Of a DNA stretch of 64,000 nt, positions 56,578-64,000 are shown in pieces. The stretch comes from Labia minor. Taxonomy: Eukaryota; Arthropoda; Insecta; Dermaptera; Spongiphoridae. A program made the position numbers and the translations under genes. Below the pieces are notes generated by a model. It saw only the letters and a program-made list of their open reading frames with translations, had not been told where the DNA came from and did not search any database. The DNA is taken from positions 89,404,107 through 89,468,106 of the forward strand of contig OY720344.1 of NCBI GenBank assembly GCA_963082975.1, read 5' to 3'. Positions within the stretch are counted from its first letter, which is position 1, and each line of letters opens with the position of its first letter.

Positions 56578-57736
56578 AGAGGTAAGTTATAAAATACACA
56601 CAGATAAAGCGATTTTATTTTCTAGTTATCATATATTTTCAACAAGTTTAATATTAATTTAACACAATCTATATGAGACATTATTAATAAATTTATTTAT
56701 TATTATATAATTTCTTCAAGAATTTGAAGACATCTCATCAATACTCTTTAAAAGGAAAAGATCTATCTAAGCTTAAAGTAAATCCAATCTTTTTATCCCT
56801 TTATTTTTTTTTTCTTTCTATATTCAAAATGACATAACACATGATGGATCTACTTGCCATCACTTCAATGTACACCAAGTCATCTTTATAAATATAGATA
56901 TTCTTTTGTCTCTTGTCCATTTTTTGAATTAAAACAAACATTTTTCTGTCATCACAAGATTTGCTTAGAATACTAAACAGTTTATTGATTCTACATTCAA
57001 TCAGATTAGTATGATTATTTCAACAAATAACTTAAAAGATTTTAATACTGTTTTGAAATTCTAATTATAAATAAAAACAAAATGAAATCGTTTACGATCT
57101 ATTAATATATTAACAAAAATAAACAGTTATTATTATTTTATTTTATTATTTATTTATTTTGAATAAAAATATTTTATTTTTAATTTTATTTTTCATAATG
57201 TTAGTTGATTTGATATGAATTGATTTCCGCTGTGAAGTGATATCTAGCAATAGAAAATATTATGATGTGTGTGTGTGTCTTTAGAGCAAATATTTCAGAT
57301 TTAAACAAACAAAATTCTTCTAAGACGTGTTAAGAAAGTAGACATTAATTTATCAATCATTTCGTTTTCTTAACTCTCCATCAAGCAGTATAAAAGAATT
57401 TTAAGTAGTTTTTCACGTAAATCAATTATAATTCTTCTCAATTATATGTTCATTTTGAAAGGTAAAATGAGTTAAATTTAAATTTCATTAAAACAAAAAT
57501 TAAATGTCATGATTAATCTTAACATGACATAAAACTTAACTATTTAATATATAGATAAGTTGATAAGCATAGATTGAAATATAATTTCTATTTTAATTAT
57601 AAAATTGTTTTATAAATTTTAAATAACTTTATTTATTTATAAAGAAAAGAAAACAATTAATAATCCTAATCTTATTTCTATTGATAGATTGATACTCTTG
57701 TGAAGTAAATCTAATAAATACTCAAGAAGAATTTAA
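56578..57736. other. AT-rich DNA, no gene seen
   Basis: Nothing recognised apart from a short GT run at about 57268-57280. Confidence 0.5.
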
Positions 57737-58373
57737 TTTTTACCGACCGACGATAGTAAGGGAGGTATTGTTTTCACACCAAATTTCACACGTGGAGATT
57801 TTTACATATCTCCACGAATCATGCATTTTCTAAACAGAAAAAAGTGTTTTTAGCATGATGTCTGTCCGTCCGTCTGTCCGTCCGTCCGTATAGATGTGTA
57901 CAGCCTGAACGGCTCAACCGATTTTGATGAAATTTGGTATATTTACTTAATGCATCAGTGGGATGAATTGATCAACTTTTGGTGCAATTCCGGAAACCGG
58001 AAGTGGTAGTATTAGCGATCGACGATAGGAAAGAAAGGGTTATTTTCACACCAAAGGAGATTTTTTTATATATCACCACGAATCATGCACTTTGTATTGG
58101 TTTTATCCTCGAGAAAAATCATATTTATTAGTTTTTTCTTGATTTAAAATTATATGACGTCATCCAGCCATTCATGACGTCACAGCCTGGTCTTGCATAT
58201 ATATTATAAATAAAATAAAATTAAAAATGTTTATATTTATTATTTATGTATCCATATCTGTTTTTTATTACATTAATAGATATATTAAAATTATTTGAAA
58301 TTGTTTCTGTAGCTGGAAATTAATTTATTTAAAACCGTCGGTCGGTTCGGACCTGGCCACAGGTCAACTTATT
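57737..58373 (+). mobile_element. Family B HINE-like element, reference full-length copy
   Basis: This 637-bp copy is used as the family B reference. 5' TTTTTACCGACCGACGATAG; GTCC/GTCT core at 57863-57891; CTGAACGGCTCAAC; ATGAAATTTGGTATATT; CCGGAAACCGGAAGTGG. A second half-repeat follows from 58017 (GCGATCGACGATAGGAAAG). Then come two TGACGTCA words about 20 bp apart in inverted context (58156-58188), the inverted repeat CGTCGGTCGGT (58337-58347), the hairpin GACCTGgccaCAGGTC (58350-58365) and AACTTATT. Non-coding. Confidence 0.85.
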
Positions 58374-58490
58374 AATTTTGTAATTAAATAAATATAATAT
58401 TATATAATATATGAATATGTAGATATATCTATAATATATGAAAAAGAGAATTAAAGGATAATTTTTTTTTAAATAAAATATATGATCATG
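58371..58490 (+). repeat. Repeat E, continuous copy
   Basis: It runs through ATATGTAGATATATCTATAA without interruption, unlike the copy split between 52156 and 54156. It lies directly after family B. Confidence 0.6.
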
Positions 58491-59579
58491 AAGATTAAAT
58501 GGCAGAAATCCATAAATCTAATTATAGAATAGATTTAACAATTACCTATCCTTAATAAAATTAAACATCACGAATTTAGTATAGAAAGAATAATAATAAT
58601 AATAATAATAAATTAGTAATATTTAAATGAATATTTAAAAAAAAAGTTCTTACTTCAGTCTGATGGTCTTTAATGAGGAAATCGAACTTTTTCACTAAAA
58701 TAGTCTAATCTGAGCCAGGCTTTTCCTTCTACTAAACCTGACAACCGTTAGAAAGATAATAACTATTTATTTTTTTCCAATAAAGAATTATTGTTCTAAG
58801 AAAGTTGAATTTAATAATTTTTTTAAAAAAAAATAATAATTTTATCTAAAAAAATATAGATTACGAAAAAAATGCTTAATTATTAAAATATAAACAAGAA
58901 AAAATAAAAATAAATAGGATTAAGATAAGTGAGAAATTCAGTCAAGTGAAAGTATATTTAACTTTTTATTAAGTTTTTTTTAGTTAAAGATAAAAATGGG
59001 AAAAATTGGAAATTTAAAATGAAATGCGCATAAAAGAATTAATGAATTCAATTAATTTTATTTCAAATATATAATTCTTATGTCAACTATACTGTAAAAA
59101 ATTCTATAAAATTTAGTATCATATACATATTAAATTTTCCTAACTGTACAATCTAATTATATAATTTTAATAATATTGAAAATTTGTGTGTGTGTGTACA
59201 TGGGATTATTGACACACTATAAACTCAAAATTACTTATCTGGACTAATTATTATAAATAAATTTTAAATATATTTATGTATGGTCTTTAAATGAATCAAT
59301 AAATATTTTCATTAGAAATTATTTTTTGATAAAAATCCTTTAATCAGGATTTAGGCAAAGCTTCGTCCTGTTCATCTGATGCTTACCTCGGTTCAGAGAA
59401 CCTGTCCGTGCCCATTAAATAATGAATATAAAATTAATATTAATATTAATTAATATTAACTTTAGCATTTCCAAGAATTATTAAAATATATAAATTTGAT
59501 TTGAATTCCAATCAATCAATATTTAAAAATAATTTATATTCTATCATTTTCATTAATTAACTTATAATTTCAAAAGTAA
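58491..59579. other. AT-rich DNA, no gene seen
   Basis: (AAT)n at about 58588-58612. No repeat family or frame is recognised. Confidence 0.5.
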
Positions 59580-59607
59580 ACAATACCTCCTTTACTATCG
59601 GTAAAAA
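59580..59607 (-). mobile_element. Family B 5'-end scrap
   Basis: CAATACCTCCTTTACTATCG then GGTAAAAAA. This is the 5' tip of family B in minus orientation with four bases of the inverted repeat lost. Confidence 0.55.
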
Positions 59608-59969
59608 ATGACTGTATTTAAAAGATATATATCATCGAGTTCGTGATCAAAGTGGACAAATGTCATTTTTCGAAAGAATTATGTTTTAATTGTATCTGTT
59701 ACTTAGTAACATTATTTATCATTTGTAAAAATATTTTAAAATTTTTAAAACTTGCAATAAAAAAAATTAAAAAATTGTTAAGAATTTATTATTAATTTTG
59801 ATTTTCAATTGTTTTAAAGTAGTCATTTTGGTTTACATTAAATTAATATTATCCATTGAAATAAATAAAATAAGTAAATTGAAATAAAAGCAAATAATCA
59901 AATACTTCCAAATTTACTCCTTTAAAATATCGTCGAATGGACTTTATTAATAATATTTTTTATCTCTTT

Positions 59970-60131
59970 CACTCTGTGGCTTTACGGAACTCGAAAATTC
60001 TTGCCCGCAGCAACCTCATTACCACTCCCTATCCTGAACCATAACCATCCAATCCTAACCCTCTCCCATCTCTCTCACGCCCCTTCCTACATTGTCCACC
60101 CACCGCGTCTTTGGTGTTCCAATCGGTCTCC
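59970..60131 (-). pseudogene. Non-LTR retrotransposon ORF2 C-terminal relic, copy 2
   Basis: The minus strand reads RPIGTPKTRWVDNVGRGVRE, then MGEG, a stop, DWMVMVQDREW and two stops. This is the same LINE tail as at 31271-31605 (WVDNVGRD region), here continuing into the DWxxxAQDRxxW motif. Its flank CGAGTTCCGTAAAGCCACAG also aligns with CGAGATCCATAGAGCCACAG there. Dead. The plus-strand 61-codon frame is a shadow. Confidence 0.65.
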
Positions 60132-61308
60132 CTACCAATATAATAATATTTCTAATACATTTAAAATGTTTTCTAAAGTTAATTAATGATTCCTTTGAAT
60201 TATTGGAATATTTTAATTTTGATCTTCTTTGACATTTATTTATTTTTTTAAATTTTATTGCCTTTTGGGATTTATGCCCATTTTAACCAGAATTCGTATT
60301 TATACGAAACTAATTAAATAATTAGACATCTAAGTGAACCTTGAGAGGTTTGTTTCGTCAACCTCAAGTCAGGATCAGGATTATAACCACATCATGGTCA
60401 ACACACATCTGTTATTAATTACCTCAATTAAAAACAATTAAAATGAGATTGAATTAATAGAACTATATCAAGGATATTGTCAAGCGGAAGAAAGAAGCAG
60501 GTATTCCGTTCTGCTATAGATTTGAAATAAAATTACCTTCATCGTAAAAAGTTTAAAAAGGATGCTTATATAGTCTAATCTTTGACACTTAATGAGGAGA
60601 ATTTTCTGATCAGAAAGATATAGCTGAACTTATACTTGTATTCTCTACCCAAGTACTACGTTAATATTTAGTATAATAAGCAACGATTAAAAACTCAAAG
60701 TGAAATACAAAAAGTATAAAATAATTTTTATATTTAAATATTAACCAAATTTTTCCTAACATTCCAGAATTGTTGTATAATTCATTTTTATATTTTCAAT
60801 ACCTCGATAAAATATAGATAATCAATTTTATTAATGCAATGCAAACAATCATTCTAAATAACGGATCATTTCCACTATTAATAGCCTAATAGCATAAATC
60901 AATTCTATTCGTGTTTATTACCATTAAGATGCAAGTTTATAATCCGGTCGATAATATGTTTTCAATTAGTTACATTAATTCTTAATCATAGATGAGTGGA
61001 TTTTATTAATCAAATTCGAACTATAAATCTTAATCCGAAGAAGATATAAAATATATATTATATATGCGATATTTAAATGAATCTTCAAGTGCGGTAATCA
61101 ATGAAGTTTCATTTAAAAATATGTATTTCTAAATAGGAAATTAAAAAAACATTCATTAATCTCCATAAACATTCCAAAGAAGGCTGTCTGTAAATCAACT
61201 ATATATATATATATATATTTATTTATCAGAGGCTTAAAAAATAATTCCTTCAAAAGAATTGAAAAAAATATCCGAAAAGATTTAAGTCTTTAATTAAGTT
61301 GTCACCAT
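60132..61308. other. AT-rich DNA, no gene seen
   Basis: Featureless, with a TA run near 61199-61220. Confidence 0.45.
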
Positions 61309-61551
61309 TTACTTCCCCAATTGGGGCTCAAAAAGAAAAAAGAATGAGAACCGGGAAAGACCATCGGATTCACTTCTAAGTTGAATGAAATGAATTGAAT
61401 ATTCGTAGGGCGGCTGCTGAAGTAAGGTCTTGACATAATCCCATGAACTAACGAAGGGATTGTCTCGAGAAATTTCATCCCCTATTCTTTTGTCTTCTTT
61501 AGTCCTAGACAGGTGCAGTCTTGAAATTTGACTTTTTAAAATGGGAGGAAA
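61309..61551 (-). CDS. Candidate host exon, 80 open codons, no ATG
   Basis: The minus strand is open from a TGA at 61552 to a TAA at 61309-61311, 80 sense codons in a GC-richer island. Residues include DEISRDNPFVSSWDYVKTLL and QQPPYEYSIHFIQLRSESDG. A donor-like GGGGAA|GTAAAT at the end and acceptor-like AG sites at about 61520-61535 would allow an internal exon. The +1 frame holds a second open run from an ATG of about 58 codons (MKFLETIPSLVHGIMSRP). The plus strand is closed. No family is recognised. Confidence 0.3.
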   Translation of the reverse strand, partial: FPPILKSQISRLHLSRTKEDKRIGDEISRDNPFVSSWDYVKTLLQQPPYEYSIHFIQLRSESDGLSRFSFFFLFEPQLGK

Positions 61552-62742
61552 TCAGGAATTTGATTTGAATTTTTAATATAGATAAATAAATACCTAATTC
61601 ATTATTTTTATTTTTTTAGAAAGTATAATTAATATCAACTATTATTCTTATTTGTAATATTTATATTTTTATTGATTCATATTTACTGGTATATATACAA
61701 ATAAGTATGAGAAGTTTTTCTTTTATTAATTGTAATTATAAGTAAATTATAATATAATTATAATAAATATGTAAAAAAATATATTTTTAAATTTTGTTTA
61801 TTAAAGTATATAAATAGAAATATTCACAATATTAATTTACTTACCCTAAATTTTTATTTTAATTTTAAATAATTATGAAAAGTTATTTAATAAATTTGTT
61901 CTACATAAATTTATTCCAAAGTTTATATATTTATTAATTTATTATTAGAATTATGTTTATTGAATATATTAGCTAAAATAAGATGTGAATTTAATCAATT
62001 TAAGCTTAAGCAAATATTGAAACATATTAATATATATGTTAAATAAATTAAAATTAAATTTAAAAATATACAACTCATAAGAGCAATTTTAAACTAGTAC
62101 ACCCGATAAAATTTCAATTTGATTGATTGATTTGCTTTATGTGCATTTCGGTTATTACACCATTATTAGAATCTTCTTTTTTGTTTATGGTGTAAAAACT
62201 CTTTATATAGCAAATATATTATTCAACTTAAAACTTCATCGAGTGTTTTAATTAAAAAATGTTGCCAAAATTTTTATATGTTTGAATTTAATTTTAATTT
62301 ACATAACATAGAAATTAGATACTCATGTTTTGTTAATTATAAGTCTAAACCCCTTAAAATGTAAATTTCATAAAAGTCGTTTTCAGGTTTAAAAAGGCAA
62401 ATATATTCATACAAGTTTTACTAGTAAATAAGATTCATAATAAATTAATCAGTTAGATAATAATTTATTTTGGTTTTTATTATATTAATATTATATATAT
62501 ATTATTGGATTTTACTATCTCTTTTTTAAAATCAACAAGACAACATGTATGTATAAACTAATTATTCAATATAATTAAAACCGGAATGTATATATTTATC
62601 AATCTAAAACTCTTTTGATTTTGTCTTTAGCTTATTTCCTTTTTATCAGAATTCAATAATATATATACATGTTTATTTGTAGGAGATTATATTGTAGTTA
62701 TATACAATAAAAATAAACATCGGTTAAAACATTTTTAAAAAT
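61552..62742. other. AT-rich DNA, no gene seen
   Basis: Low complexity. Nothing recognised. Confidence 0.5.
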
Positions 62743-62750
62743 TCTTTAGA

Positions 62751-63044
62751 GCAGGGGCCGGCAAGCAAGTGCTCGCGAAGGCATTTCAAGTGTCCACATT
62801 CAAATCAAATTACTAAGTATAATATTAATTATGTCATAGCACAACAAAAAAATGGTTCTTGAAAAATTTTCGATTTTTTTTTCAATTTTTTCAATATAAG
62901 TAGTTTTAAAAAAAATAAGCTGGAGTGTCTCCACTTGACTATCTCTCAATTTGAATTGAATTAAATAACATATATTATATTTAAATTAAATTTAATTAAT
63001 TATAAATTATAAATTATATATTGAAAAAGGTTGCCGACCCCTGC
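62751..63044. mobile_element. hAT MITE with 8-bp target duplication and nested family A
   Basis: Ends GCAGGGGCCGGCAA and TTGCCGACCCCTGC are near-perfect inverted repeats. The flanks TCTTTAGA (62743-62750) and TCTCTAGA (63045-63052) are an 8-bp duplication with one mismatch. A family A 3' fragment sits at 62917-63010. Confidence 0.8.
62917..63010 (-). mobile_element. Family A 3'-end fragment inside hAT MITE
   Basis: AATAAGCTGGAGTGTCTCCA, then GACTATCTCTCAATTTG and the ATTTAAATT-rich stretch. Only the 3' terminal roughly 90 bp of family A are present (minus orientation). Confidence 0.7.
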
Positions 63045-63052
63045 TCTCTAGA

Positions 63053-64000
63053 GATAAACAATTCTTCAAATCTTTTATAATACAGTATGAATTTATGTTG
63101 TTTATATATTTTATCATAAAATATATTGTAATAGTTGAATAGTATAAAATAGTATTCTTATTTATCATTTTATTTTATTACTTCATTAATTTATTCATAC
63201 TTTTTCTTAACTTTCAAAATTCCTTTGTCTAGTTCCGTCGAAAATTGTAACAAAATTTCTTAAAATCCAATATCCAAATCCTTTAAAAAAATAGATATAA
63301 ATTTTACAAGCGAAAGATAAATGTATTTTCTTTAAAAAAAAATCCGATGACATATACGTATATCACAGGCTATATCAGATATTCTGGTGATCTATTTGAA
63401 ATTCAAGTAGTTGGACCGAAGAGGCATAGGGTTTTATATCATCCCCATCTGTCTCCAACATACTAGCGACGTTAAGAGATGTCAAATCGTTAACTCTTTA
63501 AGTTTTACCCTTTTCATACCAATTTTGGTTTAAATTCAATTTTATAAAGAGTCGTTCTAGTTTAAATCGTTCTTCCCACTGGAGATTTTATTCAATTAAC
63601 GATGGAACAATTAAATTTAGAATGATTTAATATCCACACACTGAATCGCTTTAGAAATTCTCTTGGAATTAATTCTACTGAATATTATAAGATAATTTGT
63701 TTATTGTCAAATAAAAGACAACTTGAAACCTTTATTTAAAGGAAAAATAATATCATAATATAAAGCTATAAATATTTTATCAGTAATTATTAAAAATGAA
63801 AATAAATAATTATATCAAACATAAATGGATTGTTAAAAATAGTAATTATAAAATAAGTAAATTCTGAAGTTGGTATATTCACATCAGTTTTAGATAAATT
63901 ATACTTCTATAAATTATAGCTTGTAAAATATAATTTATTTGACAATTCCGACTTAGAACATAAGACATTTAAAAGTTCCAATTAACCCTTAAATTAAAAA
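63053..64000. other. AT-rich DNA, one weakly open island
   Basis: The island 63370-63600 has about 40-codon open frames on both strands (minus: VASMLETDGDDIKPYASS). With both strands open, no gene is called. Confidence 0.35.

Noticed and set aside
60001-60186. Pro/Leu/His-rich plus-strand ORF
   Set aside because: Antisense of the LINE tail relic.

Overview
This is an AT-rich (roughly three quarters A+T by eye) stretch of animal nuclear DNA, most likely from an arthropod. The bacterial-style signals are absent: no long ORFs, operons, rRNA or CRISPR. Instead there are nested eukaryotic transposon relics of kinds common in arthropods: Helitron/Helentron pieces, short hAT and piggyBac-like MITEs, non-LTR retrotransposon 3' ends and tRNA-like SINE segments. 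I recognise no intact host gene. The only protein-level matches are decayed transposon domains. A few GC-richer islands have an open frame that could be host exons, but none is proven.

Layout. Three families of about 0.5-0.7 kb dominate, named A, B and D here. I orient them so that the 5' end reads TTTTTAC and, where a 3' end is present (A and B), it reads CTTATT. Family A: 243-714, 1657-2265, 6976-7550, 14268-14880, 25916-26852, 28763-29327, 49541-50023, 54820-55140, plus a piece at 62917-63010. Family B: 3178-4006 (split), 16037-16584, 20831-21373, 39717-40363, 44300-44916, 57737-58373, with fragments at 44110, 56005 and 59580. Family D: 20377-20830, 52604-52838, 56413-56577. A and B share one plan: 5' TTTTTAC, subterminal inverted repeat, simple-sequence core, AAATTTGGTA, CCGGAAG, inverted repeat again, 3' hairpin, CTTATT. 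This fits DINE-1/HINE-type non-autonomous Helentrons. A coding relic of a Helentron-type endonuclease lies at 30427-30996, and three canonical Helitron 3' ends (CTAG|T) lie at 18267, 31844 and 45626.

Around these sit MITEs with target duplications I could read directly: TTAA at 361-558 and 34549-34789, and 8-bp duplications at 19862-20073, 39117-39386, 39659-40476 and 62751-63044. A composite of about 2.1-2.5 kb (family C units around a reverse-transcriptase relic) occurs at 11585-13704 and, inverted, at 40881-43350. A third partial C copy is at 29328-30354. A long-inverted-repeat (foldback) element occupies 53181-54159. Decayed C-terminal ends of one non-LTR lineage are at 31271-31605 and 59970-60131.

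Relative ages follow from nesting: piggyBac-like MITE inside family A (361-558); family B inside a hAT MITE (39717-40363); family A inside a hAT MITE (62917-63010); D plus B inside a hAT-like element (20190-21810); and a 52-bp retroposed scrap inside family A (14343-14394). The rest is low-complexity AT-rich DNA, described in gap entries. Repeat boundaries are by eye and usually good to a few bases.
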